From an uncultured Pelagibacteraceae bacterium (GTDB lineage: Bacteria > Pseudomonadota > Alphaproteobacteria > Pelagibacterales > Pelagibacteraceae): DNA of 64,000 nt. Both the position numbers and the translations under genes were made by a program. Numbering within the stretch: position 1 is the first letter of the stretch; each line of letters starts with the position of its first letter. Below, piece by piece: positions 52,157 through 61,071 of this stretch. Location: NCBI GenBank assembly GCA_902617975.1, contig CACMYV010000002.1, positions 62,001-126,000 of the forward strand, in the 5' to 3' direction. The notes below the pieces were generated by a model. That model had not been told where the DNA came from. It made no database searches and was given only the letters and a program-made list of their open reading frames with translations.

Positions 52157-53557
52157 ATGACTGATCAATTAGGTGCTCTCACAACCTTATTTACAGAATT
52201 TTACTATTGGGTAACTGTGGTTCTTATGTTTTTGATCCACGTGGGATTCTGTATGTATGAAGTTGGGGCATCTCGTTACAAACATCACCAACACACTCTT
52301 ATGAAAAATACAATGCTGATACCACTGGTAACAGTCACATGGTTTTTCTTTGGTTGGTGGATATACTGGGCATTTCCAACAGGACCCGGATTAGCTCCTT
52401 CGATTATGACCGAAAGTACTGGTCTAGTTCTTGGAGGTGGATTTGGTGGAAATGATCTTGCTAATCCTACAAATGCATTGATGGCCGTAAATCTTAATGA
52501 TCATATAATGGGTGTCTTCTGGGCAGCCTTTTTATTATTTTCATGGACTGCAGCTTCAATTGTATCTGGAGCGGTTATTGAAAGGATAACTACTTTTGCA
52601 TTTGGAATACTTGCAATTGCAATTGGATCTGTTTTCTGGACAATAGATGCTTCATGGGGATGGCATTTTGATGGATGGATGTTAAAAATATTAGGATATC
52701 ACGATGCTTATGCTTCGGGAGTAATTCACGCAATTGCCGGAGGTTTTGCCTTAGGTGTTCTAATTGTTTTAGGACCAAGAATTGGAAAATTTTCATCTAG
52801 CGGAGAACCGAGAAACATTGGACCAAGAAATCCTTGGTTAGTGACTGTTGGATTATTCTTAATCTATACAGGTTTTTGGGGCTTTTACGCTGCATGTAAT
52901 GTTCCGATTTATGATCTTGGACCTGAATATGGTATGGAAGGTGTAACTTTCTTTACTGCAACGAACATCTACCTAACTCCCACCACACTTAGTGGAATAA
53001 CGATGAACTTTTTAATGTCGTTATCTGGAGGGTTGTTAGCAGGGTATGTGGTCTCGAAGGGAGATCCTTTCTGGACTTATTCATCAGGACTTGCGGGAAT
53101 AATATGTGCATCTGCAGGTAATGATTTATATCATCCAATACAATCAATGATAATCGGTATGATCGGAGTAGTTATAGCTTACAAAATGCATTACTGGGTC
53201 GAGAAAAAATATAAAATCGACGATGCAGTTGGAGCAGTAGCTGTTCATGGTTATGCTGGATTTGTTGGTCTTGTGATATGTGGTTTCGTTTTAAATGGTT
53301 ATCCTTCATCTGGATACAGTGTTGGAGCTATGTGGGATGGAACTAATTATGCAGCAATTAATCCTCTTGGAATGTTTATCGGTGCAATAATAATGTTTTT
53401 TGTACTAGGTATGCTTCCTGGATATATAATTGCAAAAGTTCTTCACGGAATGGGTAAATTAAGAATACCAAGAGAAGTAGAACTTGCAGGACTTGACTAT
53501 ACAATTATGGAAGAGGCTAAAGAAGACGAAAAAGCTGTAGTCTCGGCCAGTAGATAA
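52157..53557 (+). CDS. amt: Ammonium transporter (Amt family)
   Basis: A 466-residue inner-membrane channel with about 11 helices. S-G-V-I-H-A-I-A-G-G-F-A-L (near residue 193) and A-V-A-V-H-G-Y-A-G-F-V-G (near 360) carry the two pore histidines, and D-A-S-W-G-W-H-F-D-G and F-F-G-W-W-I-Y-W are family features. AGGAGAG (52144-52150) is a strong Shine-Dalgarno sequence. It imports ammonium, or possibly methylammonium, which would fit its place between mgsABC and gmaS. No GlnB/GlnK gene is beside it. Confidence 0.93.
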   Translation: MTDQLGALTTLFTEFYYWVTVVLMFLIHVGFCMYEVGASRYKHHQHTLMKNTMLIPLVTVTWFFFGWWIYWAFPTGPGLAPSIMTESTGLVLGGGFGGNDLANPTNALMAVNLNDHIMGVFWAAFLLFSWTAASIVSGAVIERITTFAFGILAIAIGSVFWTIDASWGWHFDGWMLKILGYHDAYASGVIHAIAGGFALGVLIVLGPRIGKFSSSGEPRNIGPRNPWLVTVGLFLIYTGFWGFYAACNVPIYDLGPEYGMEGVTFFTATNIYLTPTTLSGITMNFLMSLSGGLLAGYVVSKGDPFWTYSSGLAGIICASAGNDLYHPIQSMIIGMIGVVIAYKMHYWVEKKYKIDDAVGAVAVHGYAGFVGLVICGFVLNGYPSSGYSVGAMWDGTNYAAINPLGMFIGAIIMFFVLGMLPGYIIAKVLHGMGKLRIPREVELAGLDYTIMEEAKEDEKAVVSASR

Positions 53558-53570
53558 AGGAGGTATGTAA

Positions 53571-53792
53571 ATGGCAACAGTATCAAATTGGATAGATCAT
53601 TTAAGTGCCTCTGAGGTACAAGGATCTGTCTATCCAGGTGTTGGTTCGGAAGGAGTGCTAGTTATAATAGCAATTCTTATTTGGGTTGGCTGGCATATTA
53701 TTTCATCTAAACAAGAAGATGGTAAGATGAATGCAATTGTCAGAAAAAAACCAAGTGCTAACGACTGGAAAAGCAATATAACAGACGGTTAA
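53571..53792 (+). CDS. Small single-pass membrane protein paired with Amt
   Basis: A 73-residue protein with an amphipathic N-terminus, one hydrophobic helix (about residues 28-45, V-L-V-I-I-A-I-L-I-W) and a basic C-terminal tail. It follows amt by 13 bases with its own AGGAGG-like Shine-Dalgarno sequence, and a terminator follows its stop. No family is recognised. It may be an accessory subunit or regulator of the transporter. Confidence 0.78.
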   Translation: MATVSNWIDHLSASEVQGSVYPGVGSEGVLVIIAILIWVGWHIISSKQEDGKMNAIVRKKPSANDWKSNITDG

Positions 53793-53800
53793 AACTTTTA

Positions 53801-53835
53801 AGAGGGCGCATGAAATACTGTGCCCTCTTTTTTTT
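53801..53835 (+). terminator. Rho-independent terminator after the amt unit
   Basis: AGAGGGC-G-CA pairs with TG-TGCCCTCT across an AT-rich loop and is followed by nine T. It ends the mgs-amt transcript eight bases after the 73-residue gene. It also shows that a GTG at 53820, inside the hairpin, is not a start. Confidence 0.88.
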
Positions 53836-53837
53836 TA

Positions 53838-54002
53838 ATGCAAAATTCTGAAGAAAATAATCAAAATGAAAATAAAACTCCTAGCAAAATGGCACGTCTT
53901 GCATGGCCAAAAGCAAAGTATGGAGTAATTATAGCAATATTAATTATTATTGGTGTAAATTTAATTTATTACAAAGATTTCTTTTTATCATTTTTTAAAT
54001 AA
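53838..54002 (+). CDS. 54-residue single-pass membrane protein
   Basis: A short protein with an Asn/Glu-rich N-terminus (M-Q-N-S-E-E-N-N), one hydrophobic helix (about residues 28-45, Y-G-V-I-I-A-I-L-I-I-I-G-V) and an aromatic tail. The ATG at 53838 is chosen over a GTG six codons earlier because that GTG lies inside the terminator hairpin. It precedes gmaS by 17 bases and lacks a clear Shine-Dalgarno sequence, so translation may be near-leaderless from a start just after the terminator. Unknown function. Confidence 0.6.
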   Translation: MQNSEENNQNENKTPSKMARLAWPKAKYGVIIAILIIIGVNLIYYKDFFLSFFK

Positions 54003-54019
54003 TTGTGTTACGTTATTAG

Positions 54020-55345
54020 ATGGCAAAAAATTTATTTAAAATTTCAAAACAAAAAAAAATTAAATATTTTTTAATAAGTTTTGTAGATTTATTTGGTGTA
54101 TTAAGATCAAAATTGGTTCCTGCTCATGCGATAAAAGATATGCAAGTAAATGGTGCTGGATTTGCTGGATTTGCAGCTTGGTTAGATATGACGCCAGCTG
54201 ACTCTGATATGTTTGCAATACCTGATCCTGACAGTTTAATTCAACTACCATGGAATAAAGAAGTTGGTTGGTTGGCTTCGGATTTATGGATGAATGGTAA
54301 ACCAGTCGATGCTTCACCAAGAGTGATGTTAAAAAAACAAATAAAAAAATTATCTGAATTGGGATACAGCATGAAGTCAGGTGTGGAGTGTGAGTATTTT
54401 TTGATTTCTCCTGATGGGAACACAATTGCTGATAATAGAGATACTCAATCTAAACCTTGTTATGACCAGTCTTCATTAATGAGAAGATATGAGCTTATAA
54501 AAGAAATTTGTGATTGTATGATTGAAATGGGATGGGGTCCTTATCAAAATGACCACGAAGATGCTAATGGGCAATTTGAAATGAATTGGGATTATTCAGA
54601 TTGTCTAAAAACTGCTGATAGACACACTTTTTTTAAATTTATGGTTAAAACTATTGCAGAAAAGCATGATTTGAGAGCAACATTTATGCCAAAACCTTTT
54701 GAAAATTTAACTGGTAACGGATGTCATGCACATATTTCTTTATGGAAAGGAAAGAAAAATATCTTTCTTGATAAACATGATAAGCTTGGGCTAAGCAAGA
54801 CAGCTTATAACTTTTTGGGAGGCATCATGAAACATGCTTCATCCTTATCTACTTTTTTTAATCCAACAATAAATAGTTACAGACGAATAAATGCTGCACC
54901 AACAAAATCTGGTGCCACATGGTCTCCAAGCAGTATATCATATACAGGAAATAACCGTACACATATGATAAGGGTTCCTGATCCAGGGAGATTTGAATTA
55001 AGACTTATGGATGGATCCGCAAATCCTTATTTACTTCAAGCTAGTGTATTAGCTGCAGGAATGGAGGGATTAAATAAAAGAATTAATCCTGGCAAACCTC
55101 TTTTTTGTAATATGTATGAGGATTATAAAAAATATCCAAACCTTTCTAAATTACCAAATGAACTAAAAGATTCTCTTGATAAAATTGAAAATAATAAAGA
55201 AATGAATAAAGCATTTGGAAAAGAAGTAATTAAAAGTTATGTCAAGTTAAGGACTTCGGAATTAAAAGATTTTAATGATAACGAAAAATTTGATAAGTCC
55301 AAACCAATTACAAAATGGGAAAGACAGAATACTCTAGACTGTTAA
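54020..55345 (+). CDS. gmaS: Gamma-glutamylmethylamide synthetase
   Basis: A 441-residue type III glutamine-synthetase-like enzyme closely matching GMAS of marine Alphaproteobacteria: I-K-Y-F-L-I-S-F-V-D-L-F-G-V-L-R near the start, G-F-A-G-F-A-A-W-L-D-M-T-P near residues 50-62, E-C-E-Y-F-L-I-S, N-D-H-E-D-A-N-G-Q-F-E and D-P-G-R-F-E-L-R. It ligates methylamine to glutamate with ATP, giving gamma-glutamylmethylamide for MgsABC. It ends one base before the PLP enzyme. The methylamine-pathway assignment depends on this gene more than on the first GS-like gene. Confidence 0.9.
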   Translation: MAKNLFKISKQKKIKYFLISFVDLFGVLRSKLVPAHAIKDMQVNGAGFAGFAAWLDMTPADSDMFAIPDPDSLIQLPWNKEVGWLASDLWMNGKPVDASPRVMLKKQIKKLSELGYSMKSGVECEYFLISPDGNTIADNRDTQSKPCYDQSSLMRRYELIKEICDCMIEMGWGPYQNDHEDANGQFEMNWDYSDCLKTADRHTFFKFMVKTIAEKHDLRATFMPKPFENLTGNGCHAHISLWKGKKNIFLDKHDKLGLSKTAYNFLGGIMKHASSLSTFFNPTINSYRRINAAPTKSGATWSPSSISYTGNNRTHMIRVPDPGRFELRLMDGSANPYLLQASVLAAGMEGLNKRINPGKPLFCNMYEDYKKYPNLSKLPNELKDSLDKIENNKEMNKAFGKEVIKSYVKLRTSELKDFNDNEKFDKSKPITKWERQNTLDC

Positions 55346-55346
55346 A

Positions 55347-56480
55347 GTGAAAAGCTTTGATAGTTATAGAAAATGGAAACTTACAAAATTTATATCGAAT
55401 AAAAATTATAATTTTAATCGAAACCATATTTTAAATATCATTTCGTCAAAAATAATCACTGACGCGTTTAATTCTATATCTAAGTGGAAAAACTATAAAA
55501 AAACACCATTATTAAAATTAGAGAAACTAAACAAAAATTTAAAACTTAATAATATTTTTTACAAAGATGAGTCGAAAAGATTTCATTTAAAATCATTTAA
55601 AGCTTTAGGTGGAGCATATGCTGTAGAAAAAATATCTAATAGGAAAAAAAATATAATAATATCATCTGCAACAGCTGGGAATCATGGTAGATCAGTTGCT
55701 TGGGGCGCTCAAAGATTGGGTTTACAATGTAAAATATTTGTTAGTCAATATGTAAGTGAAGCAAGAGTAAAAGAAATTGAAAAATTTGGAGCTGATGTAA
55801 TTCGAGTAAAAGGTAATTACGAAAACTCATTAAACGAGTGTAAAAAATTATCAAAAAAGAATAATTGGAATATTGTTCAAGATGTATCTACGAAGAATTA
55901 TAGTTATGTTCCTTTGCTAACTATGGCTGGTTATTCTATTATGATTAAAGAAATTTCAAAACAAACTACGCATTATATTACACATATATTCCTTCAAGCT
56001 GGCGTTGGTGGCATGGCAGCAGGTGTAGTTGCAGGAGTTGCAAAATATTTCAAGAGAATTCCTAAAATAATAATAGTTGAACCTGATGGAGCTGATTGTG
56101 TACTTCAAAGCATAAAAAACAAAAGTTTAAAAAAAATTAAAATAAAAAAAGAAAGTATAATGGGTGGTATGTCATGCAATGAAATGTCTCTCATACCTTG
56201 GCATGTATTAAAAAAGGCTAGTAATTGTTGTGTCACTGTAAATGACTCAAAAGTTCCTAAAACTGTTGCAATGCTTAAAGACAAGAAACTGAGTAAAAGA
56301 TCAATAATAGGTGGTGAATGTGCTACACCAGGAATTATCAGTCTTATAAGTCTCTGTAATAATCCTAAAACAAAGAAATTAATAAATCTTAACGAAAAAT
56401 CTAACGTTTTAGTTATTGGATGCGAAGGTAATGCAGATGTAAAACTTTATAAACAATTGCTATCTAAAGGCAGAAAGTAA
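55347..56480 (+). CDS. PLP-dependent ammonia-lyase, diaminopropionate ammonia-lyase-like
   Basis: A 377-residue fold-type II PLP enzyme. F-H-L-K-S-F-K-A-L-G-G-A-Y-A-V (near residues 75-89) carries the PLP lysine, S-A-T-A-G-N-H-G-R-S-V-A binds phosphate, and G-E-C-A-T-P-G-I is the C-terminal motif. It resembles diaminopropionate ammonia-lyase more than threonine dehydratase because no ACT domain is present. It starts with GTG, directly after gmaS. The substrate is unproven, but coupling to gmaS suggests an amine or amino acid of the same metabolism. Confidence 0.85.
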   Translation: MKSFDSYRKWKLTKFISNKNYNFNRNHILNIISSKIITDAFNSISKWKNYKKTPLLKLEKLNKNLKLNNIFYKDESKRFHLKSFKALGGAYAVEKISNRKKNIIISSATAGNHGRSVAWGAQRLGLQCKIFVSQYVSEARVKEIEKFGADVIRVKGNYENSLNECKKLSKKNNWNIVQDVSTKNYSYVPLLTMAGYSIMIKEISKQTTHYITHIFLQAGVGGMAAGVVAGVAKYFKRIPKIIIVEPDGADCVLQSIKNKSLKKIKIKKESIMGGMSCNEMSLIPWHVLKKASNCCVTVNDSKVPKTVAMLKDKKLSKRSIIGGECATPGIISLISLCNNPKTKKLINLNEKSNVLVIGCEGNADVKLYKQLLSKGRK

Positions 56481-56485
56481 ATTAT

Positions 56486-57904
56486 ATGTCAAAAAAAGCT
56501 GTTGTTTGGATAAGAGACGATTTTAGAATAAAAAATAATACTGCATTATCTTATGCAACAAATAATTACGATACTGTCACAGCATTATATATTTATAACA
56601 AGGAAAATTTTGATGATGTTAGAGAAGCTCAAAAATGGTGGGTAAATAAATCTTTAATTAATTTTAAAGATGAATTAATTAAATACAATATTGAATTAGA
56701 ATTAGTATTTTCTGATGAGATAACTTTTTTTAGTAAAGTCAAAGGCAAACAAGAAATTTCTATATTTTGGAATAAAATATATGAGCCATCTCAATTAAAG
56801 TTAGATAATGATCTCATTAAAATTTTTGAAAAAAACAAAATACTTTCAAAATGCTTTAAAGGAAATGTTCTTAATGAATATAATAATGTTACAAAAGATG
56901 ATGGAAGCCCTTATAAAGTTTATAGTCCATTTTGGAGAGTTGGAGAGCAAATTTACTTGGATAGTATCCCAAACAAAACATTAAAAGTAAAAAAAGTTAA
57001 GAGCAAAATAAAATTATTCAAAAATAATAATGTTCCAGATCAAATTTTACCAAAGAAAAATTGGTATAAAAAATTTGAAAAATATTGGGACCCAACAGAA
57101 AAACAATCCGAAAAATATTTAAATGAGTTTGTTGAAAATAGAATGTTGAAATATGGAGTTGACAGAGATTATCCAGCTATAAATGGTTCATCAAAACTTT
57201 CGCCATTCATTAGAAATGGACAAATACATGTAAGTAACATTTGGGACAAATGTTATAAATATAAATCAAAAAATATTAGTGTTAAAAAATATCTAAATGA
57301 ATTAGGCTGGAGAGAATTTTCACATAGTTTAATTAATTATTTCCCTGAAATGCTAAAAGGTAATTTAAGAAAAGAATTTGATAAATTTCCATGGGATAAA
57401 AATGCAAAAAATTTGAAAGCTTGGAAAAATGGTATGACTGGATACCCAATTGTTGATGCTGGGATGAGACAACTTTATGAAACAGGTTGGATGCATAATA
57501 GAATTAGAATGGTAGTTGGTTCTTTTCTTGTAAAACATTTAAGAATTAATTGGAAAGAAGGTGAAAAACATTTTAGAAATTGTTTGTTAGATTTTAATGA
57601 AGCAAACAATGTTGCACAATGGCAATGGGTTGCTGGCTGTGGTGCAGATGCAGCCCCTTATTTTAGAATTTTTAATCCTATATTGCAGGGTGAAAAATTT
57701 GATAAACAAGGTTTGTATGTAAAAAAATGGGTACCTGAACTTGAGAGAGTTCCAAGTAAATTTATTCATAAACCATGGGAAATGGAAACAAAATATCAAG
57801 AAGCTATAAAAACTAAAATTGGTTCTGATTACCCTTCTCCAATAGTTGTACATGAAGAAGCCAGAAATGCAGCTCTCAAAGCATTTCAAACTTTAAAAAA
57901 TTAA
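56486..57904 (+). CDS. phrB: Deoxyribodipyrimidine photolyase
   Basis: A 472-residue photolyase with an N-terminal antenna domain (V-V-W-I-R-D-D-F-R, about residues 5-13) and a C-terminal FAD domain: L-G-W-R-E-F-S, G-Y-P-I-V-D-A-G-M-R-Q-L-Y-E-T-G-W-M-H-N-R-I-R-M and N-V-A-Q-W-Q-W-V-A-G-C-G-A-D-A-A-P-Y. It splits UV-induced cyclobutane pyrimidine dimers with blue light, useful to a surface-ocean cell. Its stop overlaps the end of the convergent yjbQ gene. Confidence 0.96.
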   Translation: MSKKAVVWIRDDFRIKNNTALSYATNNYDTVTALYIYNKENFDDVREAQKWWVNKSLINFKDELIKYNIELELVFSDEITFFSKVKGKQEISIFWNKIYEPSQLKLDNDLIKIFEKNKILSKCFKGNVLNEYNNVTKDDGSPYKVYSPFWRVGEQIYLDSIPNKTLKVKKVKSKIKLFKNNNVPDQILPKKNWYKKFEKYWDPTEKQSEKYLNEFVENRMLKYGVDRDYPAINGSSKLSPFIRNGQIHVSNIWDKCYKYKSKNISVKKYLNELGWREFSHSLINYFPEMLKGNLRKEFDKFPWDKNAKNLKAWKNGMTGYPIVDAGMRQLYETGWMHNRIRMVVGSFLVKHLRINWKEGEKHFRNCLLDFNEANNVAQWQWVAGCGADAAPYFRIFNPILQGEKFDKQGLYVKKWVPELERVPSKFIHKPWEMETKYQEAIKTKIGSDYPSPIVVHEEARNAALKAFQTLKN

Positions 57905-58320
57905 TCTCCAATAAAATGATGAATAATCAGCCTTTTTGTAGAAGCCAACCTATGTTCAAAAAGGTAAATTCCTTGCCAAGTTCCCAGCAAAAGTTGTTTG
58001 TTTTTTATACTGAGGGATATTTGATTGTTAGTTAACGCTGACTTTATATGAGCTGGCATATCGTCCTTACCTTCTATTGTATGAATATATAATTTATTAT
58101 CCATTGGAGCAATTTTATCAAAATAATTAATTAAATCTGATTGAACATCAGGATCAGCATTTTCTTGAACAATTAAAGATGCACTAGTGTGCTGTATGCT
58201 TAAATTTAAAATACCATTATTAAAATTATTTTTATTTATCCAGTCTATCGTTTGATCGGTAAATTCATATAATTTTTGACCATTTGTTTTAAGTTCAAGA
58301 TTAAAAAATTCTTGTCTCAT
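57901..58320 (-). CDS. YjbQ family protein (UPF0047)
   Basis: A 139-residue single-domain protein of the YjbQ/UPF0047 family. L-S-I-Q-H-T-S-A-S-L near residues 41-50, E-N-A-D-P-D-V, and G-T-W-Q-G-I-Y-L-F-E-H-R are the conserved blocks. Members have thiamin-phosphate-synthase-like activity in vitro, but the physiological role is uncertain. The start overlaps the zapE stop by four bases. It is convergent with phrB. Confidence 0.9.
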   Translation of the reverse strand: MRQEFFNLELKTNGQKLYEFTDQTIDWINKNNFNNGILNLSIQHTSASLIVQENADPDVQSDLINYFDKIAPMDNKLYIHTIEGKDDMPAHIKSALTNNQISLSIKNKQLLLGTWQGIYLFEHRLASTKRLIIHHFIGD

Positions 58321-59372
58321 AAATTCTTTTTAGATGTTAGTTCATATAATCGGCTAATTGTACGCTTAAATGGTTTTTCCAATAACCTTGATGATGTGAG
58401 TTTATCAATATTTTGTTCTGCACTAATGGCCATAGGTATATTTTGATCATACACGATATCTAAAAAAGTAATAAATCTTTGTTGTTGATTTGAATTTAAA
58501 TCATTAAACGCTGGTACATTTTCCATAACTATAAAAAAACAATTTTTTACTATTTTTATATAATCCTCTGATCCTAAATTTTTATCACATACTTCTTTAA
58601 AAGTTAATCGAACAATTCCATCATAAAAATTTTTTAAAATAAATTTTCTTCCTTTAATATTTAAAATCTTTTCTTTTAAAACCTTATCTTTAGTCATCAC
58701 TCTAAATAATTTGTTTATTTTAAAATTGTTTTCTTGATTTAAAGGTGAGTAATATCTTTGAGTTTTATTACCTTTGGACTTTCTATAATCATCATCTATA
58801 TTTAATTCATATTCAAATGATTGCTTTTGCATTATTTTTATAAAAGGTTTGAATTGATCTCTTTGCAACCCATCTTTGTACAAATTTTCTATTTTTATAT
58901 TAGAAGTTACAATAATTTTTAAATCTTCTTTAAATATCTCATCAAATAATTTTCCAAGTATCATTGCATCTACTATATTTGTAACTTGAAACTCATCAAA
59001 ATATATTAATTTTGCTTTCGATTTTAATTTTTTAACAAATTTACTTAATTTATTTTCATCATTTTTATCTTTGGATTGGTGTACAAAGTCGTGAAAGCTA
59101 AGCATAAACTCATTGAAGTGAAGTTTTAATTTTTTACCTTCAACTAAGTCGAAAAAAAAATCTAATATCATAGTTTTGCCAACACCAACGTCTCCATAAA
59201 GATAAAAGCCTTTTCTATAATTTTTTTTTGATAAAATTTTTGAGATAAATGATTTGTAGTTTAATTTATAATATTCTTCTAATGTTTTTATGAGTTTTAT
59301 CTGATGAGAATTAACATCTAAATTTTTCTTTTTGCAGTAGAGTTTAAACTCTTTAACAAAACTTTTTTGCAT
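58317..59372 (-). CDS. zapE: AFG1/ZapE family ATPase
   Basis: A 351-residue P-loop ATPase. Walker A is Y-G-D-V-G-V-G-K-T (near residues 58-66), Walker B is L-I-Y-F-D-E-F-Q-V-T (near 118-127), and I-V-T-S-N-I is the sensor region. ZapE in bacteria acts at the division septum and AFG1 in mitochondria. It is one base from the cupin-like gene and overlaps yjbQ by four bases. Length and domain order are normal. Confidence 0.93.
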   Translation of the reverse strand: MQKSFVKEFKLYCKKKNLDVNSHQIKLIKTLEEYYKLNYKSFISKILSKKNYRKGFYLYGDVGVGKTMILDFFFDLVEGKKLKLHFNEFMLSFHDFVHQSKDKNDENKLSKFVKKLKSKAKLIYFDEFQVTNIVDAMILGKLFDEIFKEDLKIIVTSNIKIENLYKDGLQRDQFKPFIKIMQKQSFEYELNIDDDYRKSKGNKTQRYYSPLNQENNFKINKLFRVMTKDKVLKEKILNIKGRKFILKNFYDGIVRLTFKEVCDKNLGSEDYIKIVKNCFFIVMENVPAFNDLNSNQQQRFITFLDIVYDQNIPMAISAEQNIDKLTSSRLLEKPFKRTISRLYELTSKKNL

Positions 59373-59803
59373 TAATTCTTTTTTGAATTAAAATCGATAC
59401 CGTATTCTGATCTTGGTCCTTTTCTCAATCCAAAAGGTCCTGAGATAAAAATTGTCATTGGCCTTGTTCCTGGCTTAAGGTCTACTCTATGATATGCATT
59501 GGCTGATCTAAATCCAATATATCCAGGTTTTCTCCAGAACTTGCCTTTTTTAGTAGTTTCCCAATAACCGCCTCTCAAAATTATTGTAATATAAGGGAAT
59601 AGATGATTATGAACTCCATCCCCATGATCGTCATCCAACATTTCATGAATTAAAATATTAAATGGAAACCATTTTGGTCTATTCCTAAATAATAAATAAT
59701 ATCTATTCATCCATGGTTTAGCTTCATTAAATTTTGGATGAGATGGACCCCTATCTAAAACTACTTTTTTTCTTCCAATTTTTTCTAAAAATTTTAATAA
59801 CAT
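59372..59803 (-). CDS. Cupin-fold protein
   Basis: A 143-residue single-domain protein with a cupin-like pattern: H-D-x-E-type metal residues appear as H-E-M-L-D-D-D-H-G-D-G-V-H-N-H (near residues 60-74), followed by I-T-I-I-L-R-G-G-Y-W-E and F-R-S-A-N-A-Y-H-R-V-D-L. The histidines could bind one metal. The N-terminus is basic, and F-I-S-G-P-F-G-L-R-K is another characteristic segment. It is coupled to both neighbours (BamB-like and zapE). Substrate unknown. Confidence 0.8.
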   Translation of the reverse strand: MLLKFLEKIGRKKVVLDRGPSHPKFNEAKPWMNRYYLLFRNRPKWFPFNILIHEMLDDDHGDGVHNHLFPYITIILRGGYWETTKKGKFWRKPGYIGFRSANAYHRVDLKPGTRPMTIFISGPFGLRKGPRSEYGIDFNSKKN

Positions 59804-61071
59804 TAATTTGATCTTATAATTCCATTATTTTTAATTAAAAAAATATTAGCATTATTAATAAATGGTCTCGATATTTTTTCGTTATTAAATTTAATTACCT
59901 TTTCAGTTTCAGAATTAGTTAAATTGATAATCAAAATTCTTCCATTATCGGTAGACAAATAAATTTTATTCTTAGCAATAACAAAACCTACTGGTTTAAC
60001 TTTTTCTCTTTTTTTAAAATTTGAGAAAACATCAGTTATCCTAATTATATTTCCAGTCTCTGTATCAATGACGAATAAATATCCTTCCTCAGAAATATTA
60101 AAAATATAATTTTCAGAAATCGTAGGTTTTAAACTGGAGTTTACTGTTTGCTTCCATTTTACTATTCCAGTTCTTGAGTCAATCGAAAATAATTCATTTT
60201 TATTATTTGAAAAATATATTGTCTCATTATTTAAAATCATTTCCGAATTTTTAAGACTAAATGCATTTAAGAATATTTCGTTACTTTGAGTAGGTGTTTG
60301 CCATACTAAACTACCATCGTTAACATTTAAAGCTGTAAGATCTCCTAAATTATTAAGCGAGTAAACATTATCATCTTTAATAACTATAGATAATTTTTTT
60401 TGTGATTTAATAAATGTATTTTCTGTTTTGAAATTCCATAATTCATTTCCATCGATTACAGAAAAACATCTTATAACATTATCAAAATCAACAGTTATAA
60501 ATTTATCTGCTTGTACAGTAACATTAGAATTAAAAGGAGTAATGCTTTCTTTTTTCCAAATTAATTGTCCATTTTCTAAATTTATTGAAAAAATATTAGA
60601 TAAAGTATCAACAACTAAAAGTCTGTTATCAATATAATTAAAATATAATATTGGATTAAGTTTTCTCTCTTTCTTTGAGTAATGATTTGCTTTCCACAAA
60701 GTTTCAAAATTTTCGTTAATTCTGAATATTGTGCCTTTGTTATCAAAATAAATTAGATCGTTATTTTGAATAAACAAAATTTCTGTATCTATTGAATTAA
60801 ACTGTTTAATCCTTGAGAATTTAAATGTTTTCTTCTTTTCAAATGTTGGCTCAAAGTTAATGTTTCCATTATTATTTGTAATATTATTTACAAAACTATT
60901 GTCTTTAACTAATTTAGAAAGATTTATTTGTATATTTGGATTTAATTGTTCTTGAATTGGTTTAATTTCTTCAAATAAAATTTTAGAATTAGTATTTTCT
61001 ACAGATTTATCACTTTGACCACAAGATGATAATAAAAGTAAAAAGACGAAATATAATTTTATCCTACTCAC
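59803..61071 (-). CDS. bamB: BamB-like outer-membrane beta-propeller lipoprotein
   Basis: A 422-residue lipoprotein. A signal peptide of 16 residues ends in the lipobox L-L-S-S-C, with Cys17 as the lipid anchor. The rest is a PQQ-type beta-propeller with repeats such as D-N-R-L-L-V-V-D-T, N-G-Q-L-I-W-K-K-E, D-G-S-L-V-W-Q-T-P and T-G-I-V-K-W-K-Q-T. This matches the BamB subunit of the outer-membrane beta-barrel assembly complex. It overlaps the YfgM-like gene by eight bases, the usual BamB neighbour arrangement in Proteobacteria. Confidence 0.88.
   Translation of the reverse strand: MSRIKLYFVFLLLLSSCGQSDKSVENTNSKILFEEIKPIQEQLNPNIQINLSKLVKDNSFVNNITNNNGNINFEPTFEKKKTFKFSRIKQFNSIDTEILFIQNNDLIYFDNKGTIFRINENFETLWKANHYSKKERKLNPILYFNYIDNRLLVVDTLSNIFSINLENGQLIWKKESITPFNSNVTVQADKFITVDFDNVIRCFSVIDGNELWNFKTENTFIKSQKKLSIVIKDDNVYSLNNLGDLTALNVNDGSLVWQTPTQSNEIFLNAFSLKNSEMILNNETIYFSNNKNELFSIDSRTGIVKWKQTVNSSLKPTISENYIFNISEEGYLFVIDTETGNIIRITDVFSNFKKREKVKPVGFVIAKNKIYLSTDNGRILIINLTNSETEKVIKFNNEKISRPFINNANIFLIKNNGIIRSN

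Noticed and set aside
53820-53837. GTG start for the 54-residue membrane protein
   Set aside because: The codon is within the 3' arm of a terminator hairpin; the ATG at 53838 is just after the T-run.
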